Assembly: GCF_900111885.1 (NCBI RefSeq)
Contig: NZ_FOKG01000003.1
Location: 62,001-126,000 of the forward strand
DNA: 64,000 nt
DNA from: Amycolatopsis marina
GTDB lineage: Bacteria > Actinomycetota > Actinomycetes > Mycobacteriales > Pseudonocardiaceae
Direction: 5' to 3'
The notes below the pieces were generated by a model. That model worked only from the letters and a program-made list of their open reading frames with translations, was not told the origin of the DNA and did no database searches. This document shows positions 48,907-57,073 of this stretch, piece after piece; the stretch's first letter is position 1; every line of letters starts with the position of its first letter. Position numbers and translations under genes: made by a program.

Positions 48907-50040
48907 ATGACGGACGGGACAAGTGGCAGATCGGGCACCTGGCGGCAGCGACTGGCCGTCGGCCTCGGCCTGCTCTTCGTACTGATCGCCGCCGGGCTGC
49001 TCGCCACGGTTCCGGGCGAACTGGCGGAAAAGCGCAGGTACCTCGCTGCGCCCCCCTGCCCGGAGAGCACGTCGTCGGACACGTGCACCACGCTGGTTCC
49101 GGCGACCGTGGTGGGCAAGCGGTCGCTGGGTGGGCGCCTGAGGACGTACGCGCTCGACATCGTCGAGCAGGACACGAACGTGGTGCAACGCCTTCGGTCG
49201 GTCGAGTACGCGCCGGTCTACAGCTCCGTGAGTGCCGGTGACGAGGTAGTGCTGACGTACTGGCGGGGGGAGATCGCCGCCGTGACGTTCGGCAGCGCGG
49301 TCCAGCAGACCCGGGACTCACCGATCCGAGGATGGCGGGCTCCCCTCGGCTTCGGTCTCCAGTCCCTGTTCCTGGGACTCCCGCTGCTGGTTATCGCCGT
49401 GTGGAGCCGCTACCACTCCCCCTCCCCGCAGCAGCCCTACCCGTGGAGCGTCGGCTGTCTCGCGGTGGCGACCGTATTTCCGGGGCCCATCGCCCTTCTC
49501 GCGAGCCGCGAGGACAGCGACATCCCGGAGGTGCTCCTGGCCACAGCGGTTGCCGTACCCGTGGGCGCAGCCGTCGGCGCTCTGGTCACCGGATGGCTAC
49601 GGTGGCGGGCAAGGTGGCGGGCGAAAAGAAACGAGAATGCGAGCGATATCACTCCGGTTCTCCCCACCGGGACGAAGTTCGTGCCTGCGACCGTGCTCGG
49701 CGACGTGCCGTACAGCCAGGACTTCTTCGACCGGCTGATCGTGGGCGAAGGGCGTCCGGCCGCGACGCCCGACCGCAAGGGGCGCGTCGCTGTCCGAAAA
49801 ACGCTGCCGGAGACGCTGACCGTGCAGCGCGTCCGCGCCTTCCGGCCCGACGACCCCGACCACTGGTCGCTGGCCTACAAATACAACGGCGTCGTCCTCG
49901 AATGTCGGGACGGTGACCGAACCGTGCACATCATCACCCGGCGGCGCGACGCCCCGCTGATCCTCGGTGCCCTGGTCGGTTCACCCGACCCCGCCGACAG
50001 TGCCAACGCCGGCTCCGGACAGCCGGCGGGTCCGTCGTGA
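48907..50040 (+). CDS. Multi-pass membrane protein of unknown function
   Basis: The 377-residue product has membrane helices at about 15-35, 140-160, 175-195 and 205-225. An extracytoplasmic domain with a Cys pair (PPCPESTSSDTC) lies between the first two, and a soluble C-terminal half carries VHIITRRRDAPLI. The first domain (VPATVVGKRSLGG ... DEVVLTYWRGEIAAV) resembles DUF3592-like beta-rich modules. I do not recognise a family with certainty. ATG 48907 (MTDGTSGRSG) follows a purine-rich GGAAGGGCGGACGGA; an upstream in-frame ATG is possible. Confidence 0.6.
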   Translation: MTDGTSGRSGTWRQRLAVGLGLLFVLIAAGLLATVPGELAEKRRYLAAPPCPESTSSDTCTTLVPATVVGKRSLGGRLRTYALDIVEQDTNVVQRLRSVEYAPVYSSVSAGDEVVLTYWRGEIAAVTFGSAVQQTRDSPIRGWRAPLGFGLQSLFLGLPLLVIAVWSRYHSPSPQQPYPWSVGCLAVATVFPGPIALLASREDSDIPEVLLATAVAVPVGAAVGALVTGWLRWRARWRAKRNENASDITPVLPTGTKFVPATVLGDVPYSQDFFDRLIVGEGRPAATPDRKGRVAVRKTLPETLTVQRVRAFRPDDPDHWSLAYKYNGVVLECRDGDRTVHIITRRRDAPLILGALVGSPDPADSANAGSGQPAGPS

Positions 50041-50057
50041 GCCGCGCTGGACGGAAG

Positions 50058-50753
50058 TCAGCCTTCGCCTTTCCTGACCGCGCGGTGGATCGCGACAGCA
50101 CCGAAGGTCAGGTTCAGCCACTCCACCTTCGTCCAGCCGGACGCGGCGATCATCTCCCCGAACGCGCGCTGGTCCGGCCAGGTCAGCATCGACTCGGCCA
50201 GGTAGCTGTAGGCGTCCGGGTTGCTCGAGGTGCGCTTCCCGACCCAGGTCAGCGCCCGCAGGATGAACTTGCGGTAGATGAACCGGATGGGCGCGAACGT
50301 CGGCGTCGAGACCTCGCAGATCACCAGCCTGCCGCCAGGTCGGACCACACGCGCGATCTCGGCGAGCGCCGCCTTGGTGTCGACGAAGTTGCGGATTCCC
50401 AGCGAGACCGTCGCCGCGTCGAAACTGGCGTCGGCGAACGGCAGGTGCAGCGCGTCAGCGGCCACCATCGGCACATCGCGGTGCCGCCCGGCGCGCAGCA
50501 TGCCGAGGGAGAAGTCCGCGGCAAGGCACCACGCGCCGTTCTGGGCGTACTCCTCTGTGGACACTCCGGTGCCCGCGGCGAGATCGAGCACCTTCTCTCC
50601 CTCGCGCGCATCCAGCACCTTGGCTGTGGTGATCCGCCACCTGCGGTCGAAGCCGAAGGTCATGAAGGAATTCGCCCGGTCGTAACCGGAGGCGACGTCG
50701 TCGAACATGGCGGCGACTTCGCGTGGATCCTTGTCCAGGCTGGCTCGGGACAT
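50058..50753 (-). CDS. menG: Demethylmenaquinone methyltransferase
   Basis: The 231-residue UbiE/MenG-type methyltransferase has VASGYDRANSFMTFG (family motif 1), VLDLAAGTGVST (SAM site), and NPDAYSYLAESMLTWPDQ near the C-terminus. It performs the last ring step, C-methylation of demethylmenaquinone. ATG 50753 (MSRASLDKDPREV) is preferred to 50777. It lies 63 bp after the GT4 gene on the same strand, matching the mycobacterial order mgtA-menH region. Confidence 0.9.
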   Translation of the reverse strand: MSRASLDKDPREVAAMFDDVASGYDRANSFMTFGFDRRWRITTAKVLDAREGEKVLDLAAGTGVSTEEYAQNGAWCLAADFSLGMLRAGRHRDVPMVAADALHLPFADASFDAATVSLGIRNFVDTKAALAEIARVVRPGGRLVICEVSTPTFAPIRFIYRKFILRALTWVGKRTSSNPDAYSYLAESMLTWPDQRAFGEMIAASGWTKVEWLNLTFGAVAIHRAVRKGEG

Positions 50754-50816
50754 AGCCGTCACCCTAGCCGGAGCCATCCGGGCACGCGCCCGGTTGCCCG
50801 TACACCGGATTTCCGA

Positions 50817-51938
50817 TCAGTGCTCGGCGCCGAGCACACCCAGCATCTCCGCCACCGAATCGCCCCAGGAGAACTGCTCCGCCCGCGCCCGCGCCGCTGC
50901 CCGGCGGATGCTCTCCGGGCTCTCCAGCAAACCGGTCACGGCCGTCGCGAAGGCGGGTGCGGCATCCGGCACCGCGGTTCCGGCGGCCCCTCCCGTCGGA
51001 CCGACGATCTCCCGCAACGCCGAGGACGCCGACACCACGACCGGAGTCCCCGAGGCCAGTGCCTCCAGCGCGGCGAGGCCGAACGTCTCGTGCGGTCCGG
51101 GAGCGAGTGAGACATCGGAGCTGGCCAGTAGCCGGGCCACGTCCATGCGGTCACCGAGGAAGCCGAGGAAAGTCACCGGGAGGCCGCGGGCCCTGCGTTC
51201 CAGCGCCCTGCGCCGTGGGCCGTCTCCCGCGACCACGAGCCGCACCCGCGCACCGGCCTCGGTCAGCGCCGCCACGGTGTCGACACTGCGCTCGACGTGC
51301 TTCTCCGGGGAAAGGCGGCCGCAGTGCACCAGCAGCGCATCGGCTCCGCCCGCCAGCGTGTGCCGCCAGCCGTCGTGCCGCCGCGCGGGGTCGAACACGG
51401 TCAGGTCCACCCCGAGCGGCACACGGCGCACGTTCGGTGCGTGGATGCGGTCGAACTCGGCGCGGGCGAAGGCCGTGGTGCACACCACGGTGTCGTAGCT
51501 GTCCGCCATCCGCCTGTTCGCGGTGTCGGCGACACGGCGGGCCAGCGGTGCGGGCAGCAGGAACTGCTCGAGCAGCCGGTCGAGCCGCTCGTGCGAGATC
51601 ACCACGCTGGGCACGCCTGCCCTGCGCGCCCACTCCCCCATGCCGCGCAGCGTCAGCCGGTCGGACACCTCCAGCCGGTCCGGGCGCAGCTCGCGCAGGA
51701 CGGCGCGGACCCGGCGCGGGTCCACCGCGCGGTAGCCGCCCGTCCCGGGTATCCGCGGCGCGGGAAGCGAGCACCGCCGTACGCCGCCGGGCAACAGTTC
51801 GTCGGCGTACCGGCGTCCGGGAACCACCAGGGTCACCCGGTGTCCCCGCGCGACGTACCCCGCGCCCAGGTGGTGCAGCGCCGTGCGCAGGCCGCCGGAA
51901 CGGGGGCCGTAGAAGTTGGCCAGCTGGACGATGTGCAT
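50817..51938 (-). CDS. GT4 glycosyltransferase
   Basis: This 373-residue GT-B enzyme has an N-terminal domain starting MHIVQLANFYGPRSGGLRT and a C-terminal nucleotide-sugar domain with VVAGDGPRRRALE and the E-x7-E signature HETFGLAALEAL. The pair with the next gene suggests successive mannosylations of a membrane lipid or phosphoinositide, by analogy with mycobacterial PimB/MgtA enzymes; the substrate is inferred. The two genes are 15 bp apart. Confidence 0.8.
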   Translation of the reverse strand: MHIVQLANFYGPRSGGLRTALHHLGAGYVARGHRVTLVVPGRRYADELLPGGVRRCSLPAPRIPGTGGYRAVDPRRVRAVLRELRPDRLEVSDRLTLRGMGEWARRAGVPSVVISHERLDRLLEQFLLPAPLARRVADTANRRMADSYDTVVCTTAFARAEFDRIHAPNVRRVPLGVDLTVFDPARRHDGWRHTLAGGADALLVHCGRLSPEKHVERSVDTVAALTEAGARVRLVVAGDGPRRRALERRARGLPVTFLGFLGDRMDVARLLASSDVSLAPGPHETFGLAALEALASGTPVVVSASSALREIVGPTGGAAGTAVPDAAPAFATAVTGLLESPESIRRAAARARAEQFSWGDSVAEMLGVLGAEH

Positions 51939-51953
51939 GCCGCTACCCGACGC

Positions 51954-53072
51954 TCAGGCGGCTCTGGCCGCACGGCCCAGCACTGCCTCGTAGTGGCCGA
52001 CCAGCTCCTCGCACACCGCGGGCCAGGTCCGGCCGAGCACCGCCGACCTGGCGCGCGCACCGAACTCGGCGCGCAGCACGCCGTCGCGCAGTTCCCCGAC
52101 CCTGCAGCGCAACTCCGCCGCGAACTCCTCGCGCCGCGGCGGGAGGAGGTAGCCGGTGCGGCCGTGCATCACCAGGTCGCGCGGCCCGCCCGCGGCGGGA
52201 GCGAGTACCGGCAGGCCGGATGCCATCGCCTCCTGCACCGCCTGGCAGAAGGTTTCGTGCGGGCCGGTGTGGACGAACACGTCGAGGCTGGCGTAGGCGG
52301 CGGACAGCTCGTCGCCGTAGCGGGCCCCGAGAAACGCGGCGTCGGGAATGCGCTCTGACAGCGTCGTGAGATCAGGGCCGTCGCCGACCACCACGACGCG
52401 CACACCGTCCATCCCGGCCAGCGCGACCAGCCGGTCGACCTCCTTCTCCGGCGCGAGCCTGCCGACGAAGCCGACCAGCAGCTCACCGTTCGGTGCCAGT
52501 CGCGCGCGCAGGTCAGGGTCCGCGTGCGCGGGCGCGAATCGCTCGACGTCCACACCGCGGCCCCAGCGGTGCACCCGCGGCACCCCGTGCAGGCGCAGCT
52601 GGCGGACCGAATGGGTGGAGGGTGCCAGCGTTCGATCTGCTCTGCAGTGCAGGCGCCGCACCCAGCGCCACGCCGCGCGGGCCCCGAGGCCGAGTCCGTA
52701 CGCGGAGGCGAACCCCGCGACATCGGTCTGGTACACCGCGACCGAGGGCACCCCGAGTCGTCGAGCGGCGGCCAGCCCGCGCGCGCCGACGACGAACGGC
52801 GACGCGAGGTGCACCACGTCGGGAGCGAACCCGGCGATCGCGGTGAGCACCGTTCTGGTCGGGACACCGACCGGCATCGAGTTGACCATCGGCAGGTCGA
52901 CGGCGGGCACCCGCACCACGGGTACGTCCAGATACTCCTCAGGGCCTGCGCCGGGCGCGATGACGAGCACATCGTGTGCCCGGTCGCGCAGGTGCTCGAT
53001 GACCCGCAGTACGGAGTTGGTCACGCCGTTCACCTGCGGCAGGAAGCTCTCGGTGACAATCGCGACTCGCAC
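51954..53072 (-). CDS. mgtA: GT4 alpha-mannosyltransferase, MgtA-like
   Basis: The 372-residue GT-B glycosyltransferase begins [21 protein letters not shown], as in MgtA/PimB-type mannosyltransferases, and has VVVGDGPDL and [18 protein letters not shown] for the donor site. In mycobacteria MgtA (Rv0557) mannosylates a glucuronic-acid diacylglycerol or related lipid and lies near menD and menG, as here. The gene symbol rests on this synteny and the N-terminal pattern. Confidence 0.72.
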   Translation of the reverse strand: MRVAIVTESFLPQVNGVTNSVLRVIEHLRDRAHDVLVIAPGAGPEEYLDVPVVRVPAVDLPMVNSMPVGVPTRTVLTAIAGFAPDVVHLASPFVVGARGLAAARRLGVPSVAVYQTDVAGFASAYGLGLGARAAWRWVRRLHCRADRTLAPSTHSVRQLRLHGVPRVHRWGRGVDVERFAPAHADPDLRARLAPNGELLVGFVGRLAPEKEVDRLVALAGMDGVRVVVVGDGPDLTTLSERIPDAAFLGARYGDELSAAYASLDVFVHTGPHETFCQAVQEAMASGLPVLAPAAGGPRDLVMHGRTGYLLPPRREEFAAELRCRVGELRDGVLRAEFGARARSAVLGRTWPAVCEELVGHYEAVLGRAARAA

Positions 53073-53233
53073 ACGAGCACTGTCCCACCGGGACGCTGCG
53101 TGCGCATCGACACGAGCGTGTCCATGAGGACAACGCTGAACGAAATCTCCCCCATCGCCCGGACGGGTGAGGGGAACCTGTCGTCAGATGTCGAGACGGC
53201 TGTCACCTCGTGGTCGCGTTCCGTAAACGAAGG

Positions 53234-54091
53234 ATGTCCACGCTTGAGGGGGTGACTCTCCTGTCCTCCCGCCCCTGGCAGCCCGTTGAACCCGGCCTGC
53301 TGTCACGCGCGCTCGAGGTCGCCGGACGGCTGGCCAATGACGCCACCGACGTCATCACCGCGACCGCGGGTCGCGGCGCTCGTCCGAACCCGCGGGACTC
53401 TCCTTTCGACTGGGTCACCGACACCGACCGGACGCTGGAGCGGCACACGCGTCGCGTGCTGACCGCCGAGTTCCCGGGCATCCCGGTCGTCGGCCAGGAG
53501 TTCGGCGCGGACGTCGGCGCCGATGTCGCCGAGTACCGCTGGGTGGTCGACCCGGTGGACGGCACTGCCAACTACGTCGCAGGGGTGCCGTGGTGTGCCT
53601 ACAGCCTCGCCCTGATCGACGCGTCCGGCCCGGTGGTCGGGGTGGTCGCCGACCCGTTCCGGGGGCAGATCTACGCCGCCGCCCGCGGCCGGGGAGCCCG
53701 CGCGAACGGCACGCCGGTGCTGCTCACCGACCGGCCCGGCGGTGCGGGCTCCATCGTCTGCACCGAACTGTCCCGCACCGGCCCGTGGCCGGGGATGGGC
53801 GAGTTCATCGAACGCGCGGCGACGGCTCGCGCCGGTGTGCGCGTGCTCGGCTCCGCGGCACTGTCGATCGCACAGGTCGCGCTCGGTCACGCCGCCGCAG
53901 CCGTGCTGCACAGCTACCACGAGTGGGACGTCGCGGGCTCGGTCGCGCTGGCGATCGAGGCGGGCGCCGTCGTACTCGACCGCAGGGGCGAGGGCACCGC
54001 GCTGCCCGCCGACGGCCTGCTGGTGGCCGCGCCGAGCGCGGCCGAGGACGTGCTGTCCTGGTGGCAGGAGACCGCGACCACCTCACCCTGA
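53234..54091 (+). CDS. Inositol monophosphatase family protein
   Basis: The 285-residue phosphatase has the metal-binding signature VVDPVDGTANY (DPVDGT at 106-111), an upstream VTDTD (61-65), Glu89 in GQEFG, and a late HEWDVAGSVAL block with the third-metal Asp. It hydrolyses inositol phosphates or related sugar phosphates in the cytoplasm. A role in making the inositol for phosphoinositide mannosides would fit the flanking mannosyltransferases but is inferred. ATG 53234 is chosen; 53210 and GTG 53252 are possible. It is divergent from mgtA across 161 bp. Confidence 0.82.
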   Translation: MSTLEGVTLLSSRPWQPVEPGLLSRALEVAGRLANDATDVITATAGRGARPNPRDSPFDWVTDTDRTLERHTRRVLTAEFPGIPVVGQEFGADVGADVAEYRWVVDPVDGTANYVAGVPWCAYSLALIDASGPVVGVVADPFRGQIYAAARGRGARANGTPVLLTDRPGGAGSIVCTELSRTGPWPGMGEFIERAATARAGVRVLGSAALSIAQVALGHAAAAVLHSYHEWDVAGSVALAIEAGAVVLDRRGEGTALPADGLLVAAPSAAEDVLSWWQETATTSP

Positions 54092-54099
54092 CCCGGCAC

Positions 54100-54163
54100 C
54101 GCACTTTCCCGGGAAAGTGCGGTAGTTGCGCACGCACGTACCGCACTTTCCCGGGAAAGTGCG
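54100..54163. repeat. Palindrome array 3 (two copies)
   Basis: Two perfect 22-bp palindromes (half-site CGCACTTTCCC) at 54100-54121 and 54142-54163, 42 bp apart, fill the 75-bp junction of the convergent phosphatase and membrane-protein genes. The 20-bp spacer contains GCGCACGCACGTA, close to the short spacers of arrays 2 and 4. Confidence 0.95.
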
Positions 54164-54166
54164 GAC

Positions 54167-54661
54167 CTAGGCGGGGCGTGCGGCCTCTGTCTTCGCGGCT
54201 TTGGCGGCCGGGGTGGCGGCAGCCGACACGTTCCGTCGGATCCACCAGATCGCGGGGCCTGCCACCAGCCAGGTGAACAGGATCGTCGTGCCGAGCGGCA
54301 GCAGGGTCAGCGTGGCGCCGCGGCCCGCGACCCTGGCCAGCTCCGGATCGGTGACGTCGTACTCGATCCACACCAGATCCCCCGCGGTGAGGCCCTCGGG
54401 ATAGAGAACGCCGTTGGCGGGACTGTGGGCGATCCCGTCCGGAGTTTCGTAGCGGATGATCGCGCGGTCGAAGCTGACCTGCTCCACGGTGGCGTACGCG
54501 GTACCGAGGTTGGTGGAAATGGCCCTGTCGTTGCGAATGGCCGCGAGCAGCAGCGCGACGCACATCACGGTCAGCAGAGCCGCCACCGCGAACACCGCCC
54601 GCAGGGCGATCCGCCACGTCCGCTCGCTGCCCGTCACGAGATCGAGTTTAGTGGAGTCCAC
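54167..54661 (-). CDS. DUF3592 family membrane protein
   Basis: The 164-residue protein has an N-terminal helix (about 22-42), a beta-rich extracytoplasmic domain with RYETPDGIAHSP and LTAGDLVWIEYDVTDPELARV, and a second helix (about 120-140). This is the DUF3592 layout. Its location between menD and the mannosyltransferases matches the mycobacterial Rv0556 membrane protein. Function unknown. The C-terminal tail is Ala/Lys-rich. Confidence 0.7.
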   Translation of the reverse strand: MDSTKLDLVTGSERTWRIALRAVFAVAALLTVMCVALLLAAIRNDRAISTNLGTAYATVEQVSFDRAIIRYETPDGIAHSPANGVLYPEGLTAGDLVWIEYDVTDPELARVAGRGATLTLLPLGTTILFTWLVAGPAIWWIRRNVSAAATPAAKAAKTEAARPA

Positions 54662-54701
54662 CCACCCCCCGTGCCCGGCGGGCGGACTCCGTCCCGCATC
54701 G

Positions 54702-56204
54702 TCAGTGTTCGTGCAGGTGTTTCTGGTTCGCCTTGATCTGCGCGTAGGACTTCGGCTGCGCGACCGCGGCCAGCGCCCGCGTGGTCTCCCCGTTCGGGCC
54801 GACCTCCGGCTTTCCCCTGGTGAACAGCCAGGTCTGGAACAACTCGTCCAGCTGTTGGCCGGAGATCCGCTCGGCGAGGTCCACGAACTCCGGAATCCGC
54901 GCGTCGCCGCCCTTCTTCTGCTCGAGCCAGGTCCGCAGGATGGTGAAGAACGCGTCGTCGCCGACGGCGGTGCGCAGCGCGTGCACCGTCATCGCGCCCC
55001 GGTCGTAGACGGCGGCGTCGAACTGGTTCTCCGCGCCGGGATCGCCCGGCGGCACCTGCCAGAAGTCGTCGTCGGCCGGGACGGAGTCGTACATGTACTG
55101 CGCGAGCTCGGCGGCCGTGCCCTCGCCCTGGTCCTCCGACCAGAGGAACTCGGCGTAGGTCGCGAAGCCCTCGTTCAGCCAGATGTCGCTCCACCGGCCG
55201 AGCGACACCGAGTCGCCAAACCACTGGTGGCCGTTCTCGTGGGCCACGACCGAGGTGTTGGACCCGCCACGGAAGAACTTGTCGCTGTAGACCGAACGGG
55301 TCTGGTTCTCCAGCGCGAATCCGATGCCGGTGGAGGCGACACCGCCCTGCGCCTCGAACGGGTAGGGCCCGAAGTAGTGCTCCAGCGCCTCGACCACCTC
55401 GGGAGTGCGCTCGATGCTCGCCTTCGCGGCGTACAGGTCCGCGCCGAGCGCGGGGTCGTACGCGTTGAGCATCGGCAACCCGCTCGGCGTGGTGGACTGC
55501 GACACCTCGAAGGCGCCGACCGCGAGGAAGGTCAGATAGGTGGCCTGCGGCTGGGTGCTGCGCCAGTTCCACCTCGTCCAGCCCGCCCGCTGCTTGCTCT
55601 TGCGCACCAGAGTGCCGTTGGAGATCGCGGCGGAGTCGTCTGGCACCTCGACGGAGACGTCGAACGTCGCCTTGTCGGTCGGATGGTCGTTGGACGGGTA
55701 CCACCACTCGGCGCTCTGCGGTTCGTCCACCGCGAGAGCGCCGTCGTTGGTGCGCTTCCACGCCGTGTAGCCGTCGATCTCCACCTCCGACGGCGTGCCC
55801 GAGTAGCGCACGGTCACGGCGACGAACTGGTTCGCGGCCAACGGCCTGGCCGGGGTGACGATCAGTTCGCTCGGGTCCTTGCCATCCGCGCGGAAGCGGG
55901 CGGGTGCGTTGTTGACGCGCACCGAGTCGACGTCGAGGCCGAAGTCCAGGTTGAACCGGGACAGCTGCTGCGTCGTGGTCGCGAGGATCGTCGTGGTGCC
56001 GCTGAGCAGATCGGTCTCGGGCTGGTAGGTCAGCCGGATGTCGTAGTGGGCGACGTCGTAACCCCCGTTGCCCGCTCCCGGGTAGTACGGATCCCCGACT
56101 CCCGGCGCACCGTGGCCGGGAGTCGCGGCAGCCGTCGTGGAGAGCATGACCGTCGCGAGCCCGGTGGCCATGAGGCCGACGCCGGCGCGAGTTCGTGCGC
56201 GCAT
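54702..56204 (-). CDS. Secreted M1 family metallopeptidase
   Basis: The 500-residue exported aminopeptidase starts with a signal peptide (VGLMATGLATVMLSTTAAATPG). The zinc site is HENGH (His322, Glu323, His326) with the third ligand Glu345 in WLNEGFATY. The protein lacks the ERAP-like C-terminal domain of full-length PepN, as in other short secreted actinobacterial M1 enzymes. It trims peptides from N-termini outside the cell. It is divergent from the PxpA gene. Confidence 0.87.
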   Translation of the reverse strand: MRARTRAGVGLMATGLATVMLSTTAAATPGHGAPGVGDPYYPGAGNGGYDVAHYDIRLTYQPETDLLSGTTTILATTTQQLSRFNLDFGLDVDSVRVNNAPARFRADGKDPSELIVTPARPLAANQFVAVTVRYSGTPSEVEIDGYTAWKRTNDGALAVDEPQSAEWWYPSNDHPTDKATFDVSVEVPDDSAAISNGTLVRKSKQRAGWTRWNWRSTQPQATYLTFLAVGAFEVSQSTTPSGLPMLNAYDPALGADLYAAKASIERTPEVVEALEHYFGPYPFEAQGGVASTGIGFALENQTRSVYSDKFFRGGSNTSVVAHENGHQWFGDSVSLGRWSDIWLNEGFATYAEFLWSEDQGEGTAAELAQYMYDSVPADDDFWQVPPGDPGAENQFDAAVYDRGAMTVHALRTAVGDDAFFTILRTWLEQKKGGDARIPEFVDLAERISGQQLDELFQTWLFTRGKPEVGPNGETTRALAAVAQPKSYAQIKANQKHLHEH

Positions 56205-56281
56205 GTATAGCCTCCCAGTGGTACAAGCCCGACGAACGTATCCGGCGCTTCGACAGCCGGAACACGGCCGAAGGATGGTTC

Positions 56282-57061
56282 TTGGCTCCTACAGCGGTCA
56301 TCGACCTGAACTGTGACCTCGGCGAGGGATTCGGGGTGTGGACCCTCGGCGATGACGAGGCCCTGCTCGGCGTGGTCACCAGCGCCAACGTCGCCTGCGG
56401 CTTCCACGCGGGTGATCCGTCGATCATGCGCGCCACCTGTGACCGCGCCGCGGCCGCGGGCGTCGCGGTGGGAGCGCAGGTCTCCTATCGCGACCTCGCC
56501 GGCTTCGGCCGCAGGTACATCGACGTCGTCCCGCAGGAACTCGCCGACGAGGTGACCTACCAGATCGGTGCGCTGGACGGGTTCGCCAGAGCGGCGGGCA
56601 CCAGGGTGGCCTACGTCAAGCCGCACGGGGCGCTCTACAACACCGCCGTGACCGACGAGACGCAGGCCGAGGCGGTGGTCGAGGGGGTCACCCGCTTCTC
56701 ACCGGACCTGCCGATCCTCGGCCTGCCGGGCTCGCGGCTGCTCGCCGCCGCGGGGTCTCGAGGTGTGCCGGAGGCCTTCGCCGACCGGGCCTACACCGCG
56801 GCGGGCAGGCTGGTGTCGCGGCGCGAGCCCGAAGCCGTGCTGCACGATGCCGCCACCATCGCGGCCCGGTGCGTCCGACTGGCGGTCGAGGGCACGGTGC
56901 GCAGCATCGACGACACCGACGTCGCGGTCTCCGCGCGCTCGATCTGCGTGCACGGTGACACTCCCGGCGCGGTCGAGATCGCCCGGGAGGTCCGCACCGC
57001 CCTGCTCGACGCGGGCGTGCAGCTCCGTGCGTTCGCCGGGGACGAGTGGTCTCCCCGGTAA
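56282..57061 (+). CDS. pxpA: 5-oxoprolinase subunit A / LamB-YcsF family
   Basis: The 259-residue protein begins IDLNCDLGEGFGVW and contains ANVACGFHAGDP, VGAQVSYRDL and YVKPHGALYN, all typical of PxpA. With PxpB and PxpC it hydrolyses 5-oxoproline to glutamate, but no pxpB or pxpC is present here. TTG 56282 is chosen because it follows AAGGATGG and gives the normal length; the open frame reaches 56195 into the M1 gene. It converges on menD with a 12-bp gap. Confidence 0.82.
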   Translation: MAPTAVIDLNCDLGEGFGVWTLGDDEALLGVVTSANVACGFHAGDPSIMRATCDRAAAAGVAVGAQVSYRDLAGFGRRYIDVVPQELADEVTYQIGALDGFARAAGTRVAYVKPHGALYNTAVTDETQAEAVVEGVTRFSPDLPILGLPGSRLLAAAGSRGVPEAFADRAYTAAGRLVSRREPEAVLHDAATIAARCVRLAVEGTVRSIDDTDVAVSARSICVHGDTPGAVEIAREVRTALLDAGVQLRAFAGDEWSPR

Positions 57062-57073
57062 TTCATCGACGAG

